From NCBI RefSeq assembly GCF_013128195.2, contig NZ_CP053452.2:9424001-9488000 (forward strand): a DNA stretch of 64,000 nt, read 5' to 3'. A program made the translations under genes and the position numbers. This DNA is from Frigoriglobus tundricola. Its GTDB lineage: Bacteria > Planctomycetota > Planctomycetia > Gemmatales > Gemmataceae. Shown one piece after another: positions 8,874 to 17,866 of this stretch; positions within the stretch are counted from its first letter, which is position 1; each line of letters starts with the position of its first letter. The notes beneath the pieces were generated by a model. The model saw only the letters and a list, made by a program, of their open reading frames with translations. It made no database searches and was not told the DNA's origin.

Positions 8874-9071
8874 GCGGCGTGTGGGGCGAGAAGGTTTGTG
8901 GTGAACGACATGATATGGTCACGGCGAACGGCGACCCGCTGTGAAGCGGTTCCCCGATCCCGCATTTGCGCCGAGCACGTGCGTCGTGACCGATAATCTC
9001 GCCCGTGCGGGGGAATCGCTACCCGTCACGGTGCGGCTCGATCCCGAGGGTTTGCTCGGTGTCTTCAAAAA

Positions 9072-10220
9072 CTACTTCGGAGCTTCGAACAGCTTGAGCA
9101 TCTCTTCCACCGCGTCCACCAACTTGGGATCGGCCTGCCGCACGGCCGCGAGGAACCGCTTCGCGTCGTCGTTCGGGCAGCTCAGCGCGTAGCGGACAAT
9201 ACACCGCCGGACGATCGGGGCCGTGTGTGTCGGTTTTCCGAATTGCGCGAACACGTCCGCGCTCAGGTCCCAGTAGCCCCACCGGCGCAGGTCCTCAATG
9301 GCCTGGTCCGCGAAGTCCCCGTTCGGCAACAGAGCGGCGCAGCACTTCAGAACGTCCGCTTTGCACGCGGCGCCGCGGGTCGCCTGAAAAAACCGCACCG
9401 TGTTGATACTGGACAGGCGCACCGAGAAGGACTGCTTGTCGTCACCGAGAACCGCCGCGGTGAGCGCCCAACCGTCTTTCGGTGCGAGGAGGACGTAACC
9501 GGCGAGCAACCCGCCGAAAGAGTCGCGGACGCGGTCGGGCAGCGGGGACTGTTTGAGCATGGCGCCGAGAAACGCCGCATCGGTCGGCCCACCACACACG
9601 CCGAGGAGGTACGAGAAGACGCCCAGGCGCTCGCCCGGCGTCTTCTCGTCCGCGAGCAGTTTCCGGAGAACGGCCGGATCGAAGTGCTTCGCGCTCCTGG
9701 CGATGTCGGCATCGGAGGCGCGGGCGAATTCCACGAAGGCGTCGGCCGCGACCGTCGGATCGGCGGACCCGAGGTGCTTGAAGAAGAACCCGAGACACGC
9801 GGCCGAGTCGGCCGGGTCGAGTTTGGCCGATCCTTTGAGGTACGCGACCACAGCGGGCGTTGAGGGAATGCCAAAAGTCGTGTCGAGCTTGCCGTTGGCG
9901 GTGCCGCAGAACGCGAGGTATTCGGTCGGAGTGTCACCGATGACGGGAATGTACGCCCGGAGCACGACCACGTTCTGACCGCCGCGGGCCGCGTCGTCCT
10001 TGAGTGCGGCGACGACCTTAAGGTCCGTAAACCCCTCGTCCGTTTTCGGATCGACGCGCGGGTTCTTGAGCGTGCCGAACAGCACCGCCTTCGCCGCGGT
10101 GAACTGCATCCGGAGCGTCGGTTTCGCCCGGATGTTATCGCCGCAGAAGGTGCAGGCATCGACCCGCGGGGCGGCGAGGACGAGGACAGCAGCGGCGAGA
10201 GCGGCGACAAAGCGGATCAT
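9072..10220 (-). CDS. Secreted CxxC/HEAT-like protein (tandem paralog A), unknown function
   Basis: The 382-residue protein starts at 10220, where a signal peptide begins (MIRFVAALAAAVLVLAAPRVDA). Right after the predicted cleavage comes CTFCG, then about 110 residues with an AKAVLFGTLKNPRVDP...DLKVVAALK pattern. This recalls the netrin/TIMP-like fold (Cys near the N-terminus, then F-x-G-x-V strands) but is not diagnostic. The remaining 250 residues are helical repeats resembling HEAT units. It aligns along its length with the upstream gene at 10493-11701, for example AACLGFFFKHL against AARLKYFFNYL. Extra cysteines (AFCGTANG, KADVLKCCAAL) suggest disulfides in the exported protein. Confidence 0.65.
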   Translation of the reverse strand: MIRFVAALAAAVLVLAAPRVDACTFCGDNIRAKPTLRMQFTAAKAVLFGTLKNPRVDPKTDEGFTDLKVVAALKDDAARGGQNVVVLRAYIPVIGDTPTEYLAFCGTANGKLDTTFGIPSTPAVVAYLKGSAKLDPADSAACLGFFFKHLGSADPTVAADAFVEFARASDADIARSAKHFDPAVLRKLLADEKTPGERLGVFSYLLGVCGGPTDAAFLGAMLKQSPLPDRVRDSFGGLLAGYVLLAPKDGWALTAAVLGDDKQSFSVRLSSINTVRFFQATRGAACKADVLKCCAALLPNGDFADQAIEDLRRWGYWDLSADVFAQFGKPTHTAPIVRRCIVRYALSCPNDDAKRFLAAVRQADPKLVDAVEEMLKLFEAPK

Positions 10221-10329
10221 GCGCGGCCTCGGAGCGGGAGGTGACCGGCTGCCGTGATACACCGAGTCCCGCGCGGAGGGAAAGGCGAGTTCTCAGGAGC
10301 CCATTACCCCAGGGCGCTGCTGGTCAAGG

Positions 10330-10460
10330 CAGAACCGAACCCCCGGCCCCCTCCCTGAAGAGAAGGGGGAGAAAAACCTTTGGGACTCGGATACGTGGGT
10401 GGAGTGGGAGGAGACCTCCTGCGCGGGCGGCCCGCTCCCTTCAAGGAGGGAGGTCGGATC
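10330..10460. repeat. GC-rich palindromic repeat cluster (ACCTACCCC-type family)
   Basis: The gap between the two paralogs holds a GAACCCCCGGCCCCCTCCCT...AAGGGGGAG element around 10338-10372 and an opposed fragment, GCTCCCTTCAAGGAGGGAGG, around 10436-10455. Related sequences recur at about 32495, 41621 and 54885. Only the hairpin core is shared here; the ACCTAC edge is missing. Confidence 0.55.
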
Positions 10461-10492
10461 TGCCTTGATCGATGGCCTGTTTTCTCTGTCCC

Positions 10493-11701
10493 CTATGGCT
10501 TCTTCGCCGGCTCGGCCGACTTGGGGGTCACCTTCATTTCGTCCTTGAGGAGGTCTTCGATCAGCTTGACGCGCTCGGGATCGTCCTTTCGCGCCTGCTC
10601 CACGAACGCGGCCGCCGCGGTGTTCTTCGGGTCGGCCCAACTCGCCGACATCGCGAATTTCAGGATCGCCCGGCGGTTGATCGGCAGCGTGTTGTGGGAC
10701 TCGATTTTCGAGTACTTCAGCACGCCCTCGGTCATCTCCCACGCCTTCCACTTCCGCAGGTCGTCGATCGGCATGTCGGCGATGTCCGGGTGGGCCAGCA
10801 GCGCGGACATGCAGTCGAGAACCTCCTGGCGGTTCAACACGTCCGGCCGGTACTCCCAGAAGAAGCGGAGCGTCTTCAGGCAGGCGTGCTTCACGAGGAA
10901 CTCACTGTCCGACGCGGACACCAACTTTCTCAGGTACTCGTACCCGGCCTTTTTGTCGAGCAGCGTGTAGCCCATCAGCATACCGTCGAGTCCGCTGCTG
11001 AACTTGCGCTCGGGGTCGTCGAGGAGGGCGCGGAGCGCTTTCGCGTGTTCGGGGTTGTTGCTGTGTCCGAGGATGAGGCCGTACAGACCGTACCGGGACG
11101 CCCGCGTGTTCGGGTCTTTCAGCCACTTCAGCACCGTTTCGGCCGGCAGTTTCGGCGCGATCTCGGCGACCTCCTTGTAGTCCGCCACGGCGAACTCGTT
11201 GTACGCGTCGGCGCTGATCTCGATCTCGTTCGATTCGAGATAGTTGAAGAAGTATTTCAACCGCGCGGCCGAGTTCTTCGTGCGGACTTCGAGAGCGCCC
11301 TTCACGTACTCCGGCAGCTTGCTGTCGGCAGAAACCGCGACCCCGCGGTACGGGTCGACGTCCCCGTTCACCACGTTGAAGAACACCATGTACTTGAGCG
11401 GTTTCGGGTCCGGCGGCACGAACCGCGGGATGGTGAACACCTTCTTGTCCTTCACCAGCGCGTGCGACTTCACCACCGAGTCGATGGTCATGTCGGTCGT
11501 GCCCTTGGTCGATCCCGGTTCCTTCGGGTCGGGCTTCTGGTTACCGAGCGTGCCGAAGAGGATGAAGTCGGCCTGTGCGACCTCGCTCGTGAGTGTCTGG
11601 CCGGACGGCGGCCCGCAGGCGGGGCAGGCAGCAGCAGGCGGCGTGTAATCGAGTAAGACGACCGCGAGGAGCGCGGCCGGCAGCAGCGTACGGTGAAACA
11701 T
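10493..11701 (-). CDS. Secreted CxxC/HEAT-like protein (tandem paralog B), unknown function
   Basis: The 402-residue paralog of the gene at 9072-10220. The start at 11701 gives a signal peptide (MFHRTLLPAALLAVVLLDY...AAA) followed directly by CPACG, again a CxxC at the mature N-terminus. The next part (ADFILFGTLGN...DMTIDSVVK) keeps the same strand pattern as paralog A. A helical-repeat C-terminal region follows (SRYGLYGLILGHSNN, KHACLKTLRFFWEY, DMPIDDLRKWKAWEM), ending in a Lys/Pro-rich tail. Unlike paralog A it has almost no other cysteines. The two genes are co-oriented, 270 nt apart, with a repeat cluster between. Confidence 0.65.
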   Translation of the reverse strand: MFHRTLLPAALLAVVLLDYTPPAAACPACGPPSGQTLTSEVAQADFILFGTLGNQKPDPKEPGSTKGTTDMTIDSVVKSHALVKDKKVFTIPRFVPPDPKPLKYMVFFNVVNGDVDPYRGVAVSADSKLPEYVKGALEVRTKNSAARLKYFFNYLESNEIEISADAYNEFAVADYKEVAEIAPKLPAETVLKWLKDPNTRASRYGLYGLILGHSNNPEHAKALRALLDDPERKFSSGLDGMLMGYTLLDKKAGYEYLRKLVSASDSEFLVKHACLKTLRFFWEYRPDVLNRQEVLDCMSALLAHPDIADMPIDDLRKWKAWEMTEGVLKYSKIESHNTLPINRRAILKFAMSASWADPKNTAAAAFVEQARKDDPERVKLIEDLLKDEMKVTPKSAEPAKKP

Positions 11702-11788
11702 GCCGAAGTCTCCACGGAGCGGGACACCGACATTATTCCGATTCCGGGTCCGCCACCAAAGGCTCAAACACGCGCAAGGTGCGAATTA

Positions 11789-12340
11789 TCACGATGTTAA
11801 ACACGATTCAAGTTCCGACAACCTCTGTTCCACGAGCCGCAGAGCGGCCCCGATCGACTCGGGCAGGCCGATCCGTATGGCATCGAGATAGAACCGCGCC
11901 TTCGTGGCGGTGCTCCGGCGCGCACCGGGAGAGAGGTGTTTCGAATCGCCGAGGTTGTCGTACAGGTCCGCGAGCTTGAGCGCCTTCACCTGCCAGTCGG
12001 ATTCTGCCAGCACCTTCACGTACGCGGCTTCGCGCTCGTCGTGCGGGAGGCGCATGTCTTTTGTCTGTGCCGCGACCCACCGCGCCACCTCCGGGCCGAA
12101 CCGTTCGATGATGTCGTCACAGTCCGTGGCCGTGTCTTCGATGGTGTCGTGTAGTAGCGCCGCCGCGAGCATTCTGGGGTCGTCGAAGCCGAACGTGTGG
12201 CGCACGACCAGACACACGCGGAACACGTGGCTCACGTAAGGCGTCTGCCCGTCCTTGCGCTTCTGGTGCTGATGGGCACGGGCCGCGAACGCAGCCGCTT
12301 CAAAGGGCATTTCTAACGGATCGTGATGAGCTGTTGACAT
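11789..12340 (-). CDS. Small HD-domain hydrolase, MESH1/SpoT-hydrolase-like
   Basis: The 183-residue protein consists almost entirely of a RelA/SpoT-type HD domain: HQKRKDGQTPYVSHVFRV (metal His and RK), AALLHDTIEDT (H64, D65 and the ED pair), FGPEVARWVAAQTKD, and the distal LKLADLYDNL Asp. There is no synthetase, TGS or ACT domain, so it resembles stand-alone MESH1-type enzymes that hydrolyse (p)ppGpp or NADPH. The ATG at 12340 is preferred because the domain begins directly after it; the frame stays open upstream but codes on the opposite strand there. It is divergent from the phosphoesterase gene. The substrate is inferred. Confidence 0.8.
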   Translation of the reverse strand: MSTAHHDPLEMPFEAAAFAARAHQHQKRKDGQTPYVSHVFRVCLVVRHTFGFDDPRMLAAALLHDTIEDTATDCDDIIERFGPEVARWVAAQTKDMRLPHDEREAAYVKVLAESDWQVKALKLADLYDNLGDSKHLSPGARRSTATKARFYLDAIRIGLPESIGAALRLVEQRLSELESCLTS

Positions 12341-12503
12341 GAACGAAATTATAAACACTAAGGCAGCTCTGATCCAGGAGGCCCCGCGGCCTGAGATTCC
12401 ATCGAACCGACTGCGTGCGTTCCGCTTCACGGCTTCTTCGCGCCGAACGCCCCTCCGATTCCCAGAATACCGCCACCTTCTTTCTCTTCGCGGAGGAGCA
12501 CAC

Positions 12504-15164
12504 ATGCGCGGGCAATCGCTGTGGGCCATCGGGCTCTTGATCGTCGCTGGTGTCGGACTGTACGCGATCACCGCGCCGGCCCAGCCACCGAAGGAAGAAC
12601 CGGCGAAGGTCGAATCGAAACCGCTCGAACGGGTGCTGCCCGGTCTGCGACCAGACGGTTCCGTTCTGTTGCCGAACCAGTGGTCGCTCAAGCCCGCCGG
12701 CCGGCACCTTGAGGCCGGGGACTTCCCGGTCAACATTGCCCTGCACCCGACCGGCGAGTTCGCGGCGGTCCTCTGTGCCGGCTTCGGCCCGCACGAGATC
12801 CTGATCGTCGATCTCAACCCCGAACGCACGCGGGTGCTGTCGCGGGTCCAGGTTCCCCAGGCATTTTACGGCCTCACCTGGAGCAACGACGGACGGCAAA
12901 TCTACGCCAGCGGCGGTGAGGACGAGGTCGTTCACGTGTTCGACTTCGACAAGGGCTACCTGGTGAAAGGCAAGACCGTCGATGTGAGCGTGCCGAAGCG
13001 AAAAGGCGTCGTCGGCGGGCTCGCGTTCGACCCCGCGGGACGAGACCTGTTCGCCGCGGTGCCGTGGGCGGACGCGGTCGTTCGTGTGCCCCTGGTGAAC
13101 CCCGATAACAAGAAGGTGATTGCCTTCGTCCCCGAACAGATCAATAAGCAACCCGGAACGGGCGAGCCGCCCAGCCCGCCGGACGGCCGCAAGGAGGACA
13201 AAGGCGACAAGGCCAAGAAGGACGACCCGGAGAAGCCGAAAGAGCCGCAAGTCTATCCGTACACGTGTCTCGTCGAACCCGGTGGCAAGCGGTGCTTTGT
13301 GAGCCTGTGGGCGCGGGCCGCCGTCGCCGTGATCGATCTGGAGACGAACGCCGTCGTCACGACGTGGCCGACCGCAGAACACCCGACGGAAATGCTTCTG
13401 GCGCCCAAGGGCGATGCCCTTTACGTGGCGTGTGCGAACTCCACGAAGGTGAGCGTCATCGACCCCGCCACCGGCAAGGGGCTCCAAACGATCCACTGCG
13501 CGCTGTACCCCGACGCGCCGGTCGGCAACACGCCGAACAGCCTCGCCATGACGCCGGACGGCGAATTCCTCTTCGTCGCCAACGCCGACGCCAACAACCT
13601 GAATGTGTTCACCGTCACCGATCGCACGAAGGCCCTGCCCCTCGGCTTCATCCCGACGGGCTGGTACCCGACGAGCGTGCGCTACAACGCCGCCGACAAG
13701 CAGCTCTACGTCGCCAACGGCAAGGGCCTGATTTCCAAGGCCAATCGCGGCGGACCGAACCCGCTGGTTCCGCAGGCCCGGAACCTGAACGAGTACATCG
13801 GCCAGTTGCTCAAGGGGACGCTGAGCGTCATGAAGGTGCCCACGCCGGCGCAGATGGTCGCCCACACGAGGACCGCGCACGCGTGCAGCCCGCTCCGGGC
13901 CGGGAACGCCGTGCGGGCCGAGTCCGTCGAGCCGGGTAATCCCATCCCGACCAAGGTCGGCGACGCGAGTCCGATCAAACACTGCATCTACATCGTGAAG
14001 GAAAACCGCACCTACGATCAGGTGTTCGGCGACATCAAGGAGGGCAACGGCGAGGCCGGTCTGTGCCTGTTCCCGGAGCCGGTCACGCCGAACCACCACA
14101 AACTCGCGAAGCAGTTCGTGTTGCTCGACAATTTCTATGTCGACGGCGAGGTCTCCGCGGACGGGCACGAGTGGACGATGGGCGCCTACGCGAGCGACTT
14201 CGTGGAGAAGGTCTGGCCGCTCTCCTACCGCGGCGGGAAGATCTTCGGCTACCCCAGTGAGGGGGAACAGGACCTCCCGGCCCGCTCGGGCGGCGGGTAC
14301 TTGTGGGACAAGTGCAACGAGGCGAAGGTCAGCTTCCGGACCTACGGCGAGTGGGTGACGAACGGAAAGACCCGGCCGGACGGCTCGTTTGAGGACGGCA
14401 CGCCGACGGTGAAAGCGCTCGAGGGCAAGATCGACCCGAAGTTCCGCGGGTACGACCTCGACCACACGGACGTCAAACGGGCGGAACGCTTCATCGCCGA
14501 ACTGAAGCGGTTCGAAGCGGCCGGCGAGATGCCCAAGATGCAGGTGATCCGGCTCCCGAACGATCACACCGCCGGAACGAAGGTCGGCGCACCGACCGTC
14601 ACCGCGATGGTCGCCGACAACGACCTCGCGCTCGGGATGGTGGTCGAAGCCGTGACCAAGAGCAAGTTCTGGAAGGACACGGCCATCTTCGTCATCGAGG
14701 ACGACACCCAGAACGGCCCGGACCATGTGGACGCACACCGGTCCGTGGCACTGGTCGTTTCGCCGTACACGAAGCGAAAGTACGTGGACAGCACCCCGTA
14801 TTCCACAACGAGCATGCTGCGGACGATGGAACTGATCCTCGGTTTGCAAACCATGAGCCAGTTCGACTCGGCGGCGCGGCCGATGTACGCCTCGTTCACG
14901 GCGAAACCGGACCTGACCGGCTACTCGCACGAGGTGCCGAAAGTCGATCTCACCGAGAAGAACAAGCCGGGCGGGTTCGGGGCGCTATGGATGGAGAAAC
15001 AGGACCTGTCGAAGGAAGACACACTCGACGACCTGCTGTTCAACGAGATCATCTGGAAGGCCGTTCGGGGCGAGCGGAGCCCGGTGCCCCCGCCGGTGCG
15101 GGCGGCGTTCTATCTGCCGCTGAAGACAAAGAAGGACGATGATGACGACGATGACGACGATTGA
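12504..15164 (+). CDS. Secreted beta-propeller / phosphoesterase-family fusion protein
   Basis: The 886-residue exported protein starts after a strong ribosome site (GGAGGAG) with an N-terminal signal helix (MRGQSLWAIGLLIVAGVGLYA). Residues about 80-450 form a YncE/lactonase-like seven-bladed propeller (repeated pattern such as NSLAMTPDGEFLFVANADANNLNVF). From about 490 a phosphoesterase domain of the phospholipase-C/acid-phosphatase superfamily follows (CIYIVKENRTYDQVFGD, NFYVDGEVSADGHEW, FVIEDDTQNGPDHVDAHRS). A short Lys-Pro/Glu-rich insertion lies near residues 215-245. The protein ends in KKD followed by eight more Asp residues. The paired architecture is widespread in planctomycetes; the phosphoester substrate is unknown. 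Confidence 0.85.
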   Translation: MRGQSLWAIGLLIVAGVGLYAITAPAQPPKEEPAKVESKPLERVLPGLRPDGSVLLPNQWSLKPAGRHLEAGDFPVNIALHPTGEFAAVLCAGFGPHEILIVDLNPERTRVLSRVQVPQAFYGLTWSNDGRQIYASGGEDEVVHVFDFDKGYLVKGKTVDVSVPKRKGVVGGLAFDPAGRDLFAAVPWADAVVRVPLVNPDNKKVIAFVPEQINKQPGTGEPPSPPDGRKEDKGDKAKKDDPEKPKEPQVYPYTCLVEPGGKRCFVSLWARAAVAVIDLETNAVVTTWPTAEHPTEMLLAPKGDALYVACANSTKVSVIDPATGKGLQTIHCALYPDAPVGNTPNSLAMTPDGEFLFVANADANNLNVFTVTDRTKALPLGFIPTGWYPTSVRYNAADKQLYVANGKGLISKANRGGPNPLVPQARNLNEYIGQLLKGTLSVMKVPTPAQMVAHTRTAHACSPLRAGNAVRAESVEPGNPIPTKVGDASPIKHCIYIVKENRTYDQVFGDIKEGNGEAGLCLFPEPVTPNHHKLAKQFVLLDNFYVDGEVSADGHEWTMGAYASDFVEKVWPLSYRGGKIFGYPSEGEQDLPARSGGGYLWDKCNEAKVSFRTYGEWVTNGKTRPDGSFEDGTPTVKALEGKIDPKFRGYDLDHTDVKRAERFIAELKRFEAAGEMPKMQVIRLPNDHTAGTKVGAPTVTAMVADNDLALGMVVEAVTKSKFWKDTAIFVIEDDTQNGPDHVDAHRSVALVVSPYTKRKYVDSTPYSTTSMLRTMELILGLQTMSQFDSAARPMYASFTAKPDLTGYSHEVPKVDLTEKNKPGGFGALWMEKQDLSKEDTLDDLLFNEIIWKAVRGERSPVPPPVRAAFYLPLKTKKDDDDDDDDD

Positions 15165-15199
15165 GCCCCGCTCGCTGTCGGAATTGTAGGTCAAGGTCA

Positions 15200-17062
15200 T
15201 TACTGGATCACGGGCACGGGGTCGGCCACGTCCCAGACTGCGACCGGCGCGTTGTTCGCGACAGTTACGAGTTGCTTGCCGTTGGGGCTGAACGCGATCG
15301 ATCGGACCCCACGGCCCCCCGATTCGATCAGTTGCGTCTGCCGGCCGGTGGTCACGTCCCACACCCAGACGTTCCCGTCCTGTGTGCCGGCGGCGAGTTT
15401 CTGACCGTCGGGAGCGAAGGCGAGGCACCCGAGCGCCCGCTCGAAGCCGGCAATCGTCCGGACCAGTTCCAGCGTCCGCAGGTCCCACAACTGAACTGTC
15501 CCGTTGAACCCGACCGCGAGGAACCGGCCGTCGGCCGAGAACGTCATCGCCGTGACCGGCTTCTTGAGAACGGACAGAGCGAGTAGCCGATCGCTCGTGA
15601 GCGCATCGACCAGAACCACCTTGTTGCCCGCCCCCCGCGCCGTCGCGTTCGTGGCGACGGCGAGTGCGGTGCCGTCCGGGTCCGCCGCGACACACGTAAT
15701 CAGGTCGTCGAATTCGCGCTCGAACCGCTCCTCGCCGCTTCCGCCCTCGTAGACCCGCACGCGCTTCGGGCTCGGTTTCGCATCGACCACGGCCAGCCAG
15801 GCCGCGTCCGGCGCGACGGCCCACATCCGGGCGTCACCGGGCCGGGCGTTGATCGAGGCGTGTTCTCCGCAGTCCGGAAGCGTTCGAACGAGCACGCGGT
15901 CGTCCCGGTCGCCGCGGCAGGTCAACAGGAACCGTTTGTCGCGCGTGAAGCCCGCCACCCCGTCTCCCCTGCGGGGGAAGAAGCCGATTTCCGTGAGCGT
16001 GCCCGAGGTGGACCAGCGGCCGAACGCCTTCGCCGTCGCGACCCAGACTTCCGTGCCATCGGCCGAGAAGATCGCGTCGCGCGTTCCGGCCGCGGCGAGC
16101 TGCCGCCGCGGCGTGCGGTCGATGCTCACGGTGCGTTCGACGTCCATGCGGTCGACGCCGGCGAGAAAGACCGCCGATCCGCCGGCGCCGACCGGGACCG
16201 GCTTCGGCGCGGCGGCCCGGACCAGTTCCACGCGCCCGTGCTTGATGTCCACGCGGGCGGTGTCCGGGGCCGCGGACGAGACGACGAACGTGCCCCCGCG
16301 GGCGAACACCTCGGTCACGGACGTGCCAACGACGAGGGGGCGGTCGTCCGGGCGCTGCGTGACAGCGGCCGTCAGTTGGCCGGCGGCGAGGAACATGCGC
16401 GGTTTCCCGGCATCGGTCGGGGCGTTGCCGGCGAACCGCACCAGGGAATCCGATTCGATCTCGACACGGGTTTTGTCGTGAAGGAGTTCGACCACCGCGA
16501 GGCTCTCGTCCCCGCCCGTGCGCAGCGTGAAGCCGGCCGGCAGGTCGCTCCCCTCCTCGATGACGATCGGATCGCCGCTGAGGGTCAGCAACTCGACGGC
16601 CCCGGTCTTCCGCGCCAGCCGCGCGAACGCCGCCGGCACGATGTGGTCGCCGGGGTCCGGAACGGGAGTGTCCGCGGTGTTCCCACCGAGCCACAACCCG
16701 ATGAGAAGTGCCGCGGCGGCGGTGAACAGTGCGGCGCCGATCCGCCACCGATGGCGTGGGCGGTGCGCGAGCGGCGGGGCTGCGAGCGGGGCCGCCCAGG
16801 CCGGAGCCGGACCGTGCGCGATCTCGTCCATGACCGACGAGACGGTCCGCTCGGTCTGCTCGTCCCGCACCGCGGCGAGGGTCCGGTCGGTGAGATCGAA
16901 GCCGGTGCGCAGTCCCCGTAACTCGGCTTCCACCTCCAGTAGTGAAAGGTGTTCGCTCTCGGCGCGGGGGTGCGAGGACACGAGGGCGTCCAGTTCGGCC
17001 CACTCGGCGTCGGTGAGTGAACCGTCGAGCAGTTTCGTGGTGAGTTCGGCAGACCGGGTCAT
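15200..17062 (-). CDS. Membrane FecR/WD40 protein, probable anti-sigma partner of the adjacent ECF factor
   Basis: The 620-residue protein starts at 17062 and overlaps the sigma gene stop by ATGA. Residues 1-100 are a cytoplasmic helical region (KLLDGSLTDAEWAELDALV) typical of FecR-type anti-sigma N-termini, without a zinc HxxxCxxC motif. One transmembrane helix follows at about 108-127. Residues about 170-300 look like a FecR periplasmic domain (GFTLRTGGDESLAVVELLHD, RVDIKHGRVELV). The rest is a WD40-type propeller with LWDLRTLELVRTI, VWVWDVTTGR and the terminal VAVWDVADP. So the sensing part probably sits outside the cytoplasm and the sigma-binding part inside. Function is inferred from coupling to the sigma factor. 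Confidence 0.82.
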   Translation of the reverse strand: MTRSAELTTKLLDGSLTDAEWAELDALVSSHPRAESEHLSLLEVEAELRGLRTGFDLTDRTLAAVRDEQTERTVSSVMDEIAHGPAPAWAAPLAAPPLAHRPRHRWRIGAALFTAAAALLIGLWLGGNTADTPVPDPGDHIVPAAFARLARKTGAVELLTLSGDPIVIEEGSDLPAGFTLRTGGDESLAVVELLHDKTRVEIESDSLVRFAGNAPTDAGKPRMFLAAGQLTAAVTQRPDDRPLVVGTSVTEVFARGGTFVVSSAAPDTARVDIKHGRVELVRAAAPKPVPVGAGGSAVFLAGVDRMDVERTVSIDRTPRRQLAAAGTRDAIFSADGTEVWVATAKAFGRWSTSGTLTEIGFFPRRGDGVAGFTRDKRFLLTCRGDRDDRVLVRTLPDCGEHASINARPGDARMWAVAPDAAWLAVVDAKPSPKRVRVYEGGSGEERFEREFDDLITCVAADPDGTALAVATNATARGAGNKVVLVDALTSDRLLALSVLKKPVTAMTFSADGRFLAVGFNGTVQLWDLRTLELVRTIAGFERALGCLAFAPDGQKLAAGTQDGNVWVWDVTTGRQTQLIESGGRGVRSIAFSPNGKQLVTVANNAPVAVWDVADPVPVIQ

Positions 17063-17685
17063 GTGGTGTTCAACTTGCTCCGAATGCAGTCGCGAAGGCG
17101 GAACCGGATGCGGGAGAGCATCCGTTGTACGGCGTCCGCCGATTGGCCCTGTGCCTGGGCGATGGTGTCGAACGAGAGCCCCTTTTCGTACCGCATCCGG
17201 ATCAGAGCGGCGTCGCGCGGCGGCAACGACTCCCGACAGCCGCGGAGGGCCGCCACGTATTCGTCCGCGGCGTCCTGGGGACCGGCCGCCTCGGCCCTGA
17301 GCCGCTCGGCCAGACGCTCCCGGTAGCCGGCGAGGCGCCGGTCCTCGCGGCCCGCGCTGCGCAGTTCCTTCCGCAGCCGGTTCCGGGCCACGGTCCTGAT
17401 CCACGCCCCGAAGTCCGTGTCGAGCGCGTACTGGTCGAGGTGAAAGTACGCGTCCACGAACACCTGCTGAACGAGGTTTTCGGTGGCGTCGCGGTCGCGC
17501 AGGAGGGCGGCGGCGATGCGCCAAACGGTCTCCTGGTACAGGCGCACGAGCCCCGCGAACGCCTGAGTGTCCCCGGCGAGTACCTCCGCCACGATCCGAT
17601 CCGCCTCCGGTGTGGCCGGATCGGTCTGTGAGTCGTTGCGCTCCACGTTCATCACCAGAACCCCGCTCGGGACCGGCGCAGACAT
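17059..17685 (-). CDS. ECF-type RNA polymerase sigma-70 factor
   Basis: The 208-residue protein has sigma region 2 (FAGLVRLYQETVWRIAAALL, DATENLVQQVFVDAYFHL, then DFGAWIRTVARNRLRKELR) and region 4 (LPPRDAALIRMRYEKGLSFDTIAQAQGQSADAVQRMLSRIRFRLRD). The start at 17685 follows GGAGG at workable spacing; the ATG at 17652 would also leave both domains intact. The gene is translationally coupled to the membrane FecR/WD40 gene, the usual arrangement of a cognate anti-sigma. It lies 181 nt downstream of the DUF4175-like coiled-coil gene on the same strand. Confidence 0.92.
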   Translation of the reverse strand: MSAPVPSGVLVMNVERNDSQTDPATPEADRIVAEVLAGDTQAFAGLVRLYQETVWRIAAALLRDRDATENLVQQVFVDAYFHLDQYALDTDFGAWIRTVARNRLRKELRSAGREDRRLAGYRERLAERLRAEAAGPQDAADEYVAALRGCRESLPPRDAALIRMRYEKGLSFDTIAQAQGQSADAVQRMLSRIRFRLRDCIRSKLNTT

Positions 17686-17866
17686 CCGCGTCGTCCCCTC
17701 CGCGGTTTCTCTGGGTTCGAACGCAATGAAAAAGTGACAAGAAACGATTCGTGGGATGAACGTCGAAGTCCGGTTCACAGCCCGGGCGGGGGTGCAAGGA
17801 ACACGTGACACGCACTTTGAACAGGGGTTCAGATTGCAGTCTGAACAGCGATCGGTTCGGGCCTTT

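Noticed and set aside
12300-14930. An 876-codon open frame on the minus strand opposite the phosphoesterase gene
   Set aside because: It has high-GC mirror-strand composition (Arg/Val/His-rich), no family motif, and the plus strand encodes a clear protein with signal peptide and conserved domains.
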